Assembly (NCBI GenBank): GCA_003049465.1
Contig: PYSS01000010.1
Coordinates: 372,001 to 436,000, forward strand
From: Magnaporthiopsis rhizophila
Taxonomy: Eukaryota; Ascomycota; Sordariomycetes; Magnaporthales; Magnaporthaceae
Direction: 5' to 3'
DNA length: 64,000 nt
The notes below the pieces were generated by a model. The model was given only the letters and a program-made list of their open reading frames with translations, searched no databases and was not told where the DNA came from. Of this stretch, positions 1-13,139 are shown piece by piece; position 1 is the stretch's first letter; each line of letters opens with the position of its first letter. The position numbers and the translations under genes are program-made.

Positions 1-847
1 GGGCTTGTTGAACTCTCGTGTGTCCCAGACGACCTCGTAAACGAGCTGGGGCAGATGCACTGGGTGCGAGGCCGGGCAGGGTCCGCCCGACTCGAAGCTG
101 CCGGTGGCAGGATATGCGACGTGAGATTTGTGGTCGGGGCTGTCGTAGCTTCTGCCGTCCCAGCAGGTCGGGAAGGTAATGGTGGTGCGGATGCCGCCGG
201 GGCAAAAGTCACGGGGCAGCGACGCCGTATCCAGGCCGGTGCAGGGCGGTCCGCCGGGTTTGTTCTGGGTTAGGTCACTGAGGCATCGGTGGCAGATTTG
301 CCGCTGTTGGCCTGCCGCTTGCCTGTGCGCCGGGTCCCCCGCCACCATGCGAAACCCCTTTATCACCAGCATTGTCAGCCTCCTGGTTCCGCAGCAGCTC
401 ACCCGGGCCACTCAAACGCCATGGGACCAAACTCACAGGCCTAAAAGCCACAACCCTGCTCTTGCCATCGTACGGCGGTATGTAATAGACCGTAATGCCG
501 CCGTCGCCGCGCAGGCCCAGGTTGGGCATCTGCGGCACGCGCTTGAAGGTGCCGTTGCGCGCGCGGAAGAACAGGCTCGCGGTCCAGTAGTTGGAAAAGT
601 CCTCGCTGAATGAGCAGGTCGTGCAGTTGGAGCGCCCGACCGGGTCGTGCAGGTTGTGGTCGGCCGCCAGCATGTCGAACGAGTTTCCGCCGACGACCTG
701 CTGCAGGTGCGGGCTCTGGTGCGCCCCCGGGTGCACCACGGGGTCGAGCCGCTCGACGGTGAGCTGCGAGCACTGGTACCGCAGCATCTGCTGGGCCAGC
801 GCCACCCAGCTCCCCAGGGCGACGAGAGTTGCCGTGGCGCGCCGCAT
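1..847 (-). CDS. Secreted DUF1996-family protein (C-terminus beyond left edge)
   Basis: Two exons are visible on the minus strand: 847..437 and 357..1, with a 79 bp intron (donor GTGAGT at 436, acceptor AAAG ending at 358). The joined reading gives ...AFRP-GFRMVAGDP..., the usual DUF1996 continuity. The start at 847 gives a signal peptide (MRRATATLVALGSWVALAQQ); Met codons at 865 and 967 are in frame upstream, 865 adding only six residues. Family hallmarks seen are LRYQCSQL near the N-terminus, VVGGNSFDM, the CTTCSFSEDFSNYWTASL block, and after the intron FPTCWDGRSYDSPDH and HVAYP. DUF1996 proteins are secreted or wall-associated fungal proteins, some with C-terminal WSC domains; no enzymatic activity is established. 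The reading frame is open at base 1, so the C-terminus, including any WSC domain, is missing from the window. Family call is confident; function unknown. Confidence 0.9.
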
Positions 848-3563
848 CGCCGTGGTGGTGTGCATGTCTCTCTGCCCGGCGCGGGCTGGACGTGATGTGC
901 GCGAGGCGGCGGAGGGTAAGGAAAATCGCGCAAGTAACAGGCAGAACAGAGAGGGCGAGTCTTTCACAGATCAAGGCATCTCCTATGTCACCCCGACAAC
1001 AACAGCTGTAGTGGTCACTGTTCGTGGACTTCGGGACTTGTCGTTCTCCCGATGAATTCAAAGACCGAAGAACCCGTATGCGAAAGAGAGGAATCGATCA
1101 AGTTGACACGAATCCTTGCTGCGAAACCGAGTCTCGCCATCTTGTCCATCCATCTTCCCCTCTCCCGCCTCGGAGCTGCGCCGGTGGCCGAAAAGGGATG
1201 GGCGCAGCGGGATGTAACCCGCCGGGCGGCTAATATAAAAAATCTCTTGGCGCGGGAGCCCTCTGGCCACCGAAATCCATCGGTGATGGCAACGACAAGT
1301 TTGAAACCCCAAAAACAATTGTTTCAGTGGACGCTGAAGCAGAATTTCTTATCCTCTTGGCTTTGACCCGCCTCTTCTCCCTTAGCATTTGACCTGGTGG
1401 AAGTTGCTGGCGAACCGCCTGGGGCAGAGACCTGTCAGGTCTCTCTACCCTGCAAACCAATCCTACTACTAGAGTAATCGTCGAAACGAATATGTCACTC
1501 TCCGTGACTAGATGCGATGACCGACTGTGATGCTAGCTTTAGGTTACGGATTCTATACACTTCCCACAGTAGCGAGCCACAGAACAGTCTGCCCAGTACT
1601 AGGTAGCTTGAGGTGCATGGAATCGCTTCATCGGCTGTTGTGGCTGGTGGTGGCTGGTCGGGCGCCATCTATTGGATCGGCCGATTCATGGGCAGCGCTC
1701 ACCACCTATTGGTCCTGGCGGCCCCGCCTGATCTTGTGGCTCGGAACAGGGCACGAGCGATGGATTTTCAGGAACGCGCTGCCCCTGACCGCCATTTCAC
1801 ATCTCTTCTTTCCGTTTTGGGCACATCCGCTGTGTCCCGTTGGCAGCCTCGATCGCGGGGGGAATGCCGATCGTCGGCAAAGCCAAGGTGGCTTGGCCCG
1901 AGCCAGAGAAAACCGTTGGGGTGAGAAGGAACAAGCGGTGGGTTTGCTTGGAGGTTCATGCCTGCTGTCTGTCTGCCCCCGACGGCGTCCTGCGGGCAAG
2001 TGGGTTCGTGAGTTACAGGGGAGCTTGGTGATTCGAGGTGACGTCAATTGATGTTGAGAAGCTCGTGCGTCAGTTGGAGCCGAGGGCAACGGCCGGAAGC
2101 ACCGAACAGCAGGGGCAAGATCCAGTGCCTCATGTTGCTTGTAGTTGCCAATTGGCGCCACTTCGAGAACGTGGAAGGTTTGAATGGCATTGAAGTGTCG
2201 CCGCGTTTGCTCCGTCGAGGAGCGCTGGAAAGTCTAGCACAGCGGGTAGCTCGGGGTGGACCTGAGCGGTTTCCCTCAGTTTAGTGGGGTCTAGAACGCT
2301 GTCGTGATATCATGGACGAGCTTGCGTCTCCACAAGAGCATGCCAGCTCCTTAGCGGCTCCTCGATCTGATCTCTCGTCGTCCATAGAGCTCTCCTTGCG
2401 CTGCCGGCCACATGGAAGGCGGCTGCCACCAGTCAGTTGTGACACCGTGGCGCCAACTTGACCAGACTGCATGGCAGGAAATGGCTGGTTGGTACGACCT
2501 GCCCGAGGAGGGCAGCAAGATAAACCCTCGCCTGGCACGGAAGGAGCTAGCGTGCGGTTGGCGGGCGGTCGGCGTCTTGGAACTGTCGCGCATGAGGCTG
2601 GCTCCACCAAGAAGCAAGCAAGCAGGCAATCGGCCTTTGCTCCACCCAGCAGGCCCGACCTACCATGTTGGGGCCGAACGCACAGACGACAGTGGCCTTG
2701 CTGGGCGTGAGAAAAGCGAGCACAGGGGGGTCCAGGACGCTTTGCTCCTTTAGCTTTCGCTGGCCCTCCAGGCTCGATACCACCCCTCCTTCCGTGCCCA
2801 GCGACTCGACACCACTCACTGCCACGGATGGTCTTCCACTTTGGGTAGCCGCACAGGACTGTCGCGCGGTGCGTGCCCGGGTTGTGACAGCAGAGGAAGG
2901 TGCTGACCAGCTAGCCTCTCTGTGCGCCAGTCGCGCTGTCATGCTTGATGCGTGGTTGCTTCCTTGCTGCGGAACCCCCAGCAAGAATCGACACAGCAGT
3001 TGCTGCTTCCCGTTGGTCGGCGCCAGACCAAGACGGAAGGAGAGGGAGGGATGGATGTTCCTTTTAAACCCGTCTGGCTCCTCAGGACCGACATCTTCTC
3101 CCTACTTCATCTCTTCATGGTCACCCGAGAATTTCATTTTCTGCCAAGTCCATCTTTTGTCTTCTGCAGCATTAGCCCGAGTGCAAGCTTTGCGACACCG
3201 CGACGTCTTCACGCCTAGGAAAAGAGAAAAAAAAAATAAAAAAAAAAATAGCTTAAAACCAAACCTCCACACCATCCGCACACTCGTCTTTTCTACTACC
3301 CACTCTGTGTTTCCCTTTCGCTCTGACCCTCTTGTCTCCTTTTTTGCTGCCGTATTCTTTCCCCGTTTCTGTTCTGTTTCTGGCTTTGCCGTCTGTTTCG
3401 CCTCGTCAGGTTGATATCGCCCAAGACATTGAGACCCGACCCCTCGCGACGACCCGCCCGCCCCTCGGATGCGGCCAAGTGGGAACACTCGTTGATGTGC
3501 CGGCGAAGCAGTCACTAAAACCCGCCGCTGGGCGCTGAGCTTCCATTTTCTATCCTTTTTGCA
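848..3563. other. Long spacer between divergent genes
   Basis: About 2.7 kb between the divergently transcribed DUF1996 gene and the debranching-enzyme gene. Short open frames exist on both strands but show no recognisable domain, no consistent splice pattern and no codon bias like the neighbours. The last few hundred bases before 3564 are pyrimidine-rich with A-runs (3228-3250), as expected for a fungal promoter and 5' leader. I see no RNA gene or repeat here. Confidence 0.6.
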
Positions 3564-6500
3564 ATGATACCCAGAACCATGATTTCCAACGAGGTCTACG
3601 TCCTACCCCTCAACGACGATGGATCACCTCAGGTCCAGGGCGAGTACATCTGGCTGGCTCCCAAGTCCAACCAGCCCTTCACCATCTGCTTCACCATTGA
3701 GGGCACCTCGAGCATCTGCCGCCAGGGCAGCTTGTGGGTGAACATCCCAGAGGCTGGCGTTGAGTTTCGCAGGGACAAGTTCCGCGAGTTCAAGTAAGCT
3801 GCCAGCTCGATAATTTTTTTTTTTCTGCCGCTACCCCCCTGCTGCCCACCCACCCAATTGGTTTTGCGCCCTCGACCGCCCCGCTAAACGACGCCACAGA
3901 CTCGACCCAGACTTCAACCGCGAGATCAACATCCGCGTCCCCGTCCACCTCCCCGGCGCCTACGCCTTCTACACGACATACTGCCCGTTGCCCGAGCTCA
4001 AGGAGGATGCTGGCGTCGACGGCTCCTCGCAGACAGACAAGAAAAAGACGCCGCTCTACTACATCGATGTCGCGCCCAGGCTGCAGCTGGACGGGCGGCC
4101 CCTGCCGCTGCCCGCCCTGTCCATCTTCTCCGTCATCAGCAAGTTCATGGGCAAGTACCCGGACGACTGGGAGCGCCACCTGCGCGGTATCAGCGACCGC
4201 GGTTACAACATGATCCACTTCACTCCGCTGCAGGTCCGCGGCAGCTCCAACTCACCCTACAGCCTCTACGACCAGCTCGGCTGGGACCCCGAGTGCTTCC
4301 CCGACGGCGAGAAGGATGTCCAGCAGCTCGTCGAGAGCCTCGAAAAGAACCACTCGCTGCTCAGTCTGACCGACATTGTCCTCAACCACACGGCTGACAA
4401 TAGCGAGTGGCTTCTTGACCACCCCGACGCCGGATACAATTTGACAACCGCTCCCTGGCTCGAGCTGCCTTACCTCATAGACACCAAGCTGCTGGAGCTT
4501 GGCCTCAACCTCGAGAAGCTGGGCCTGCCCACCGAGCTCAAGTCCAACGACGACCTATTGGCCATCATGGACGCCGTCAAGAAGGAGGTCATCAATGCCA
4601 TCCGCATGTGGGAGTACTACGCCATTGATGTCGAGTCGGACGCCGATCTCGCCGTCGATGCCTGGGTTGCCGGCAAGACGTCCTTCCCGGAGGGCTCCCT
4701 TGGTCCCGATGGCCCCGCGTCCCTCAAAGCGGCTAGCGTGGCCGACCAGGCACAGTTCATTCTAAAGCATGGCCTTCTCGGCAAAGACCGCATGGGTGAG
4801 CGGTACAGGAGGAAAGCCAATCCCGAGGTTGCCGCTGGCCTTATCTCAGCTGTCCTCGGACGCTACGAGGGGGACACAGGTTCCGGTCCGGACAAGGCTG
4901 CCGCTCTGGAGAAGATCCTCGACGTGCTCCGCGCGGTCAACGTGCCCCTCTACGATGAGTATGACAAGGACAGCGCCGAGATGCTCGACCAGACCTACAA
5001 CCGCATCAAGTACGTGCGTCTCGACGAGCACGGTCCCAAGCAGGGCCCCATCAACGAGGACAGCCCACTCGTCGAGACTTACTTCACTCGTCTTCCGCGC
5101 AACGAGAAGACGGCCAAGCACAAGAAGGAGGACCTGGTGTTGGTCAACAACGGCTGGGTCTGGGGCGGCAACGCGCTGATCGACAACGCGGGGCCCCAGT
5201 CGCGCGTCTACCTCCGCCGCGAGGTGATCGTCTGGGGCGACTGTGTCAAGCTTCGGTACGGATCCGGGCCCGAGGACAGCCCGTACCTGTGGGAGCGCAT
5301 GACCAAGTACTCGCGCATGCTGGCCAAGTACTTTGCCGGCTTCCGCATCGACAATGCTCACTCGACACCCATCCACGTGGCTGAGCACATCCTCGACGAG
5401 GCGCGGCGTGTGCGGTCGGATCTCTACGTCTGCGGCGAGCTCTTCACAGGGAGCGAGGATATGGACTACGTCTTTGTGAAGCGGCTCGGCCTCAGCTCGC
5501 TCATCCGCGAGGCCATGCAGTCGTGGAGCACGGCCGAGCTGAGCCGGCTGGTGCATCGTCACGGCGGCCGCCCCATCGGCAGCTTTGAGGTGGATGAGGT
5601 CTCTAGGGCTGATTCGTCGAACCCGCAGTCGCCCATGTCTCCGCAGCAGGGCGCCAACAGGAACGGCGGCTCTTCGCGCGAGATCATCCGCCGCATCAAG
5701 CCATCGCCCATCCAGGCGCTCTTCATGGACTGCACACACGACAACGAGGTGCCGGCACAGAAGCGCGATGCCCGCGACACGCTGCCCAACGCTGCCCTGG
5801 TCAACATGTGTTCCAGCGCCACGGGCAGCGTCATGGGCTACGATGAGATCTACCCTAAGCTGGTGGACCTCGTCAACGAGACGCGCCTGTACACGTCCGA
5901 GTCCTCGTCTGGCCGCGAGGTCAAGATTGGCGGCGGTCGCAACGGCATTGGCGGCATCAAGAAGCTCCTCAACCAGATCCACACGCTCATGGGCAAGGAC
6001 GGCTACGACGAGACGCACATCCACCACGAGGACCAGTACATCACGGTCCACCGTGTGCATCCGCAGTCGCGCAAGGGCTACTACTTGATTGCCCACACGG
6101 CCTACCCAGGCTACGGCAACGGGAATGGCGCCTTCAACCCGGTCCATCTGACAGGCACCAAGGCCCGTCACCTTGGCAGCTGGATGCTCGAGGTCGACGA
6201 CAGCGATGAGGCCAAGAAGGTTGCGCTCGAGGACCCCAAATACCTGCGCGGACTGCCCAGCCGGGTTGTCGATCTGCCTGGCATCCGCATGGAGGTCAAG
6301 AACAACGACACTATCATCACGGTCCGCGACCGCTTCCCTCCCGGAAGCATCGCCCTCTTCGAGACGTGGATCCCTGCCGCCGAACACTCGGCCGGCCTGG
6401 ACACCTTTGTGACATCGGGTGTCAAGGACGCTTTCGGCGAACTCGATCTCGTCGAGCTGAACGTTGTCATGTACCGCTGCGAGTCGGAGGAGCGCGACTG

Positions 6501-8498
6501 GAGCGGTGGGAGCGATGGCGTTTACGACATCCCTGGTCACGGGAAGCTGGTCTATGCCGGCTTCCAGGGCTGGTGGAGCATCCTCGAGGGCATCATCCGC
6601 GAGAACAACCTGGCCCACCCGCTCTGTCAAAACCTGCGCCAAGGCCAGTGGGTGCTCGACTACATTGTCAGCCGCCTGGAGCGCGCCTCGCAGACGACCG
6701 AGTTTGGCCGCCTCGCCCGTCCGACGGCCTGGCTCAAGGAGCGCTTCGATGCGATTCGTGGAATACCCAGCTTCCTGCTCCCGCGGTACTTTGCGCTCGT
6801 CATGCGCACCGCCTACAGGGCCTGCTTCGAGCGCGCCGTCTCGCTCATGAGCGCCGACGTCGCGCAGGGCCAGTGGTTCCTTCGGAGCTTAGCCATGGTG
6901 AGCGTGCAGGAGATGGGCCTGGTGAAGTCGGCATCGCTGTATCCAGACCGCCTCGTGCCGTCGCTTGCCGCAGGCCTGCCGCACTTTTCTGTTGAGTGGG
7001 CGCGTTGCTGGGGGCGTGACGTCTTCATCTCGCTCAGGGGCTTGCTCCTCGGCACCGGGCGCTTCGCCGAGGCCAAGGAACACATCCTCGCGTTCGCCAG
7101 CGTGCTCAAGCACGGCATGATCCCCAACCTGCTTGGAGCCGGCCGCACTCCCCGCTACAACGCGCGCGACTCCATCTGGTTCTACCTTCAGTGCGTACAG
7201 GACTACACTCGCATGGCGCCCGAGGGCCTGGCACTGCTGGACGCCAAGGTCAAGCGGCGCTTCCTGCCTTACGACGACACGTACTTTGATGCAGACGACT
7301 CGCGCGCGTACAAGACCGAAAGCACGGTCCGCGACATCATCCAAGAGGCCATGCAGCGCCACGCGAGCGGCATATCATTCCGCGAGGCCAATGCAGGTCC
7401 GGGGCTGGACAGTCAGATGAAGGACCCGGGCTTCCAGCTCGACATCAAGGTCGACTGGAGCACCGGTTTTGTGCACGGCGGCAACCAGCACAACTGCGGC
7501 ACGTGGATGGACAAGATGGGCGAGAGCGAGCGGGCCGGATCCAAGGGCGTGCCCGGCACCCCGCGAGACGGCGCCGCGGTCGAGATTGTCGGTCTATCTT
7601 ACAGCACCGCCAAGTGGCTGTCGGACCTCCACTCGGCGGGCAAGTATCCGTACGCGGGCGTGAGCAAGAGCCAGGTGTCGCCTGAGCAGGCGGCCTCGGG
7701 CGGTGTTGCCGTCGAGGTGACGTTCGGTCAGTGGGCGGAACTGCTGCGAGCCAATTTCGAGCGGTGCTTCTTCGTGCCCCTGGACGCGGCCGACGACCTC
7801 AAGTACGACGTCAACCCGGCCGTGCTCAACCGGCGTGGCATCTACAAGGACCTGTACAAGTCGGGCAAGGAGTACGAGGACTACCAGCTGCGGCCCAACT
7901 TCCCCATCGCCATGACGGTTGCGCCAGACCTGTTCGACGAGGCGCACGCCATGCACGCGCTCTGCGTGGCGGACCGGGTGCTTCGCGGCCCGCAGGGCAT
8001 GGCGACGCTGGATCCTGCCGACCTCAACTACCGGCCCTACTACATCAACAGCGAGGACAGCGATGACTTTGCGACGTCCAAGGGCCGCAACTACCACCAG
8101 GGCCCCGAGTGGCTGTGGCCGACGGGCTTTTTCCTGCGGGCACTCCTCAAGTTTTTGCTCCGGAGGGCCGGCAGCAACGAAGAGGCTGCCACGGAGGCGT
8201 TCCAGCAGGTCACGAGGCGTCTCATGGGCTGCAAGAAGATGATCAAGGAGAGCCCATGGGCGGGGCTGCAGGAGCTCACGCAGAAGGACGGAGGGTACTG
8301 CGGAGACTCGGTATGTTTGTTTTTCTCTTTTTTCTTCGTCTTGATTTTATTTCCCCCATCCATCTTTGTTTTCATATGATTCTAACCACGGCATCCGCCC
8401 AATAGTGTCCCTCTCAGGCTTGGTCGGCTAGCTGTCTGATTGATCTGTACATGGACGCGGCCGAGGAGCAGTCTCGTATCAACAGCGAGAAGTCCTAG
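3564..8498 (+). CDS. gdb1: Glycogen debranching enzyme (4-alpha-glucanotransferase / amylo-1,6-glucosidase)
   Basis: Exons 3564..3793, 3900..8310 and 8406..8498 join in frame to 1,577 residues, close to the ~1,530 of yeast Gdb1 and human AGL. The N-terminal glucanotransferase half (GH13-like) shows FTPLQVRGSSNSPYSLYDQL, DIVLNHTADN (~235), the catalytic Asp in GFRIDNAHS (~558), the catalytic Glu in CGELFTGSED (~588) and HDNEVPAQ (~690). The C-terminal GH133 glucosidase half shows WARCWGRDVFISLRGLLLGT, HGGNQHNCGTWMDKMGES (~1269) and GRNYHQGPEWLWPTGFF. Both activities therefore look intact. The enzyme removes branch points left by glycogen phosphorylase in the cytosol. The last exon encodes only 30 residues (CPSQAWSASCLIDLYMD), a conserved C-terminal signature. 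A second Met at 3579 is an equally good start. Long antisense frames across this gene are composition artefacts. Confidence 0.97.
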
Positions 8499-9921
8499 CT
8501 CTTATCCCGCAACGTTACGACGTCCGACCACGCGACAGTTTGATGGAGTTGTAATGAATGGGGATTGTGGGTATTTTGATGTCAAGAAAAGTTCAAAGGG
8601 AGTCTCTGGAGAGGTGGACCTAAAAATAAACAAACGGCAAGGCGAAGAACAGAAAACAGGCGGGGACTAGAATCAACATTGTCGACATCCTCTTTACGCA
8701 CACACGACGATATATCTTTGACGACTTAGCATACCTACCTAGAATCTACCTAGAATCGAGTACGTTTAGATTTGTCATGCGTTTGCCGTCTGTATTCCTT
8801 GCGTGCTTTGCTCGGGGCCAACCAAAACACATGCAGTTTTTGGGGGTTACTCGCAGGTTCTCGGACCCCGTCTGACGTTCGGGCCGGGGCAGGGAGTGCG
8901 GGGTCATGATGTCCCGAGCACGATGTTCCAAGCTCTGGCCTGGTCCGAGCCGTGTTGGGGCAGTCCGGGGCGTCGATCGGGGTTTGCCATGGCTGACCTG
9001 ACTCGCCCAAGTTGACCAACTGGCGGTCCCTCGAGACGTCAAGGTCTCGCCCACCTTTTTTTTTTTTCTTTTTTCTTTTTTTGTTCTCTTTTAACCGTGC
9101 TTTTGTTCGCCTTCTCTTCCTACCCACGTGCTTGGTTCAGCTCCGGCGACGGCACACTCACTGGCTGGCTATGGACGTTCAACGTCAAGAGGCTTTCCAG
9201 GGTCATTAAAATATGAATTTGGGTTGGGCAGACGATAAATGGGCTGCCTGGCCCGTAAGCTACTTAGCTCTCTCTATCACGGGGTGCCGGAGGATCTATC
9301 CTCTCCCTCCAGCCCTCTTTTGGCGAGGAAAATTGGGATATCTAATGAGTGTGTCTCTGTGTCTGCGTCTGCGTGCGAAACAAAATCTCACACGCTCTCC
9401 CTCCCTCTCTATCCACCCAACCACCCACCCCTGACCCAGATGTCTTTGGTGTGATCGCCGTTGGACGTGTTGGGTCCCCAGTTGCCACAAGTCGTGCCTG
9501 CCTGCCTCATGTTTGTCTAGACTCTCGGGGTTCAGATACGGGGTGGCATTCGCGCCCCCCGTGCGTGCTTCGGGTGTTGTATGGAAATATTGAGTAGTAA
9601 AAACCATTAGGGGCCCTCCCAAATCATACTGGATATAACAGACAAAGAAAAAAAAACACGGCTGTTGTAACCGAAAACAAAGGCCCACCTTCAAGCGCCA
9701 GACACACACAAAAAGGACGAGAGGTGACGGAAGGTATGGAAAGCAGAATGATGAAACTCCCACCAGTCTACGCCGATAAAGGCATATATAGGAGCAAAAA
9801 AAGGGGACATTCCCTTCTCCAAAGCAAACTCCGAGAAAATGATAATCGTGAAGAAATGTTTTTTTTTTGTCGTCGGGTTGTCTTGTCTCCTGAAAGGGAG
9901 AGAAGAAGCGCGAAAGACCTT
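8499..9921. other. Spacer between convergent genes
   Basis: 3' flank of the debranching enzyme and 3' flank of the minus-strand membrane-protein gene. It carries T-rich runs (9057-9090), a CT-rich stretch near 9390-9430 and A-runs near 9640. Open frames are short and unlike any family I know. No RNA gene was recognised. Confidence 0.55.
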
Positions 9922-10888
9922 TTATGACCTTCCTGTCGGGTTCCACTTCTTCTTGGCCTTCTTCTCGCTCTCCGTCTCGGGCCCGTAGACGCCGGCCGCG
10001 CTGATGGGCGCGGGCATGAACATGCCGGCCGCTGGCAGGTGGACCGAGCGGGTGGACGCGTCAGGCCCGGGCGTGGTAGCACCGCCGCCGCCAACGCCGG
10101 CGGCGCCGAGGCGCTTGCCGAGCGCGTACTGGCGGTCCTTCTTGCGCAGGTAGCGGCGCCGCCAGACGCAGGCGCCGATCCAGATGCCCGAGATGCCGAC
10201 CACCATGACCACCAGGAATATGACCCACTGCCAGTGATTTGACATCCTGGTGAGAAAAAGGGGTTTGGTTAATGACGTTGTTTTTGTTTCGACGCGGGAG
10301 CGTTGGTAGAAAAAAAAAAAAAAAGGGGGGCAAAGCGGTACACATACCAATCACCACCGCCCTGAGCCGCCGCCGCAGGGCGCCTGGCTGTGCTCGTTGG
10401 GTTGGCAGGCGAGCCGTTTGCGTTGCCGGCGTTGAGCGTGCTTGGGTCTTTGCAGTAGCTTGTGAACCAGTTGCGGATGCTCTCGAGGTTTGCCGGGTTA
10501 TCGGCACAGACGCCCGGCCCGCACACGCCCTGGACGCCTGCGCTGAAGGGCGAGACTTTTGCGTGGCCGCAGAAGCATGTGGCATAGTTTGAGGGCGGCG
10601 CGGTCGGCGCGGCTGGGGGCACGCAGGCACCATTTGCATCGTACAGGGGTCCGCACTGCTGCGCGCAGGCCGGCAGTGTTGCGAAGGGGATAATTGTCGT
10701 CTCTGCGAGGCGGAAAGTACTTGCGTCAGCAAACGTCGTTCATGTGGGGGTTTATTTCTCGGGAGTAGATTCCTCCGTTTGTGTCTTTGGATGACTTTTC
10801 GGCGGGCAAGATCCATGCTGCAGAAAGCCGGGAACTGATGGGACGATAACGGACAACGATTCATCTGCCAGAGCCTCTACTTACCCAT
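9922..10888 (-). CDS. Cys-rich single-pass membrane protein with a 4-nt first coding exon
   Basis: Exons on the minus strand are 10888..10885 (ATGG only), 10702..10348 and 10246..9922. Donors are GTAAGT at 10884 and GTATGT at 10347; acceptors are GCAG and CCAG; total 684 nt, 227 residues. The start is chosen because ATGG joined to AG gives METTIIPFATLPACAQQC, which matches how I remember related fungal proteins beginning, with no classical signal peptide. The ectodomain has paired cysteines (ACAQQCGPLYDANGACV, CFCGHAKVSPF, CGPGVC, WFTSYC). One transmembrane helix follows (HWQWVIFLVVMVVGISGIWI) and then a basic cytosolic stretch (RRRYLRKKDRQYALGKRL). The family is common in Pezizomycotina and usually labelled 'integral membrane protein'; its function is not known. 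The long ATG-less upstream frame on the same strand is probably leader. Confidence 0.8.
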
Positions 10889-13139
10889 TATGACGGAAGT
10901 GTGTGCTGTAGCCCCAGAGGGCAACTTTTGAGACGTTCAGAGACGGATTATCGAGGCGCGGCGTTCGCGTCGCCGTGATATTGGGAGATCGTCGAGCCAG
11001 AACCGAGAGGAGCCAGACAAGCAGATTCAATCGCGTCGTCGCCGTCGGCGGTGGTTGTCGGTCGTGTGTCCAGGTGACGTGACCCCGAGGTCTCGTGCTT
11101 GCTTCCCTCCAAACTCTTTCCAATGGTGCGTAATGCGTAATGGTTCGCTCTCGCTCCACCTTCTGTGACAGTGGCGCCAAAAAAAAAAAAAAAAAAAAAA
11201 AAAAAAGACGGGAATGTGGGATTGCGATCGGTCGGTTGGATCGGTTCGACGGACGGACGGGTCGTCGCTGCGCTCGTGGGCGATCGAATGGGACCAGGGA
11301 AACAAACGGCACAAAAAACCACACAGCCGCAGAAAATGCAATCGTCGCTGGAGCTCGGGTCGGTGTGCGTAGGGGCAGTCTCCTGGGGGTTTGGCCGAGG
11401 GCGGCGGTTCAGAAGAGCCGCTTGGAGGATCCTCTGTCGATCCGGCAGGGAAAGGCGTGCCGACTACGAGCGAATGGGCTGGGCTCAACAGCACGAGCTC
11501 GACGCTAGCTTTGCTTATTTGGCTTGGCTTTGCGGGCGTTTCGTAACCGGCGGTGGAAGTTGAGGGCAAGCGAGGGACAAGGACACCAGACGCAGGGAGG
11601 AGGGAATTGGGATAAAAACGAGTGTGTATTCCCTTGCTGCCGGCGATGGACTCTCCCGCGATCCGTCTGTTTTTTGGTTTCTCAGTGAGGAAGGGGGGGG
11701 GAAGGGGTGGGTGGATTGCTGACAATCAACACGAAGAAAACGAAAAAGGACGAGGAAGCAAAGGGGAAAATAGGTGGGCTGTGCTTGCTGTGGAATGGCG
11801 GGTCGCAGTGCTGCGAAATTACCACCTGGAGTCCTCGTCAGCTGGCTCTGGGCTTGGAGAAGTCTGTACGCAGAGTGGGGCTCCGGCGGAGAAATGGGGA
11901 AGCAGCTGGAGATACCACCTAGCGTCTTGAGCGGGCCGTCCAATGGCTTGGTGGGTGCTCGTATACGTCTCGTGCAATCATCAATCCGCGCAACCAAAAG
12001 ACTCAATTCCTATGTACAGTCATACAGAATCACATAGCTCGGGCTGGGCCGTCACCATCCGGTCGTGGGCTGCACTGCCACAATCACAACGGCCGTTGAT
12101 GATCCCTGGTGGCAGACCAAGGGCCAAGGCCAAGAACCAGCACGCGCAGGGCCGCATCGACCTGGTTCTCAACGACCCCTGCAAACACCACAAAAGTCCA
12201 TCTGGAATCTTATGCCTGCGACTCGCCTGCCAGCTTTCCCCTGCCAGGTTGATCGGGGCTGCAAATCCCGTCTCTCCTCCCTCCTGAACGAGACGAATGG
12301 GCTTTTTTGGCCCAGCACACTCTCAGCTGCTGATCTCGCCTTTGTCTCACATGCATACCCCGAAAAACAACAACGCGCATGGAACGACAAAAAGGGACTT
12401 GAAGGGTCCAAGCGACAGGATTCTTTAGGCGTCGCATCGCGAAACATAACACCCCTGACACCGTTGTTGGCATGGACATCACGTCTCCCCGCTCTGGATT
12501 CCAGAGCTTATTGCAAGCCAATGCCTGCTTCTCCTTCTGCTGTTTTCCTATTTGGGTTGTTACGGGGTCTCCGCCGGCGAACTGCTGTTTTCAGCAAAGA
12601 GGAACAAAAAGGCGGGTAGCACAAGCACATACATAATCCGTGCAGACCTGCACCAATGCTGTCGTGGCCGCACGGAATGATCGGATGATGCAGGGCACCG
12701 TGGTGGGTTGAATTGAATTCCTTTTTTTCTTGGCCTTTTCCTCTCCACGTCACGCGATGCCCGCCAAGATCAAGTGGGTTCGTTTACTTTCATGCCAATC
12801 GGAGATAATTCCTCGTACACATATGCACTCTGACAGCCCTGCCTCAACTTTACCTTTTTCTTTCAATCTTAGATACTCTGGGCGCTGGACGAGAGCAAGT
12901 GCCTGCAAAGACGCGACTCTGCTGGCTTCCGTCATCCTTTTTTAAGAAGCGAGATGGGTCTGCCCCCCCCCCCCCCCCCCCCNNNNNNNNNNNNNNNNNN
13001 CCCCCCCCCCCCCCCCCCCTGGTCGTCGATGCGCTTCCTCCAGGGACCTTCCAACGACTTGGCGGGGCCTGTGGCTCAACTCAAACCCTAAAATTGTGCC
13101 ACACCCTCAGCGCCCCGCGAATGGCTTGTGCTCCTTTCA
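10889..13139. other. Spacer with long A-run and a sequence gap
   Basis: About 2.2 kb without a supportable gene. It includes a 28-base A run at 11179-11206, a G-rich run near 11693-11706, and the poly-C/N gap listed separately. The part nearest 10889 is the promoter of the membrane-protein gene. Short frames in all phases show no domain. Confidence 0.5.
12963..13019. other. Sequence gap flanked by poly-C
   Basis: Twenty C, eighteen N and nineteen C in a row. This is an assembly gap at a homopolymer, in non-coding DNA just beyond the 3' end of the DUF3176 gene. Confidence 0.95.

Noticed and set aside
1527..2051. 174-codon frame in the left spacer
   Set aside because: No domain, overlapping frames of similar length on both strands, and no splice or codon support.
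4846..6642. 598-codon open frame antisense to the debranching enzyme
   Set aside because: It mirrors GC-rich codons of the sense gene and has no domain; the sense strand has a complete conserved enzyme.
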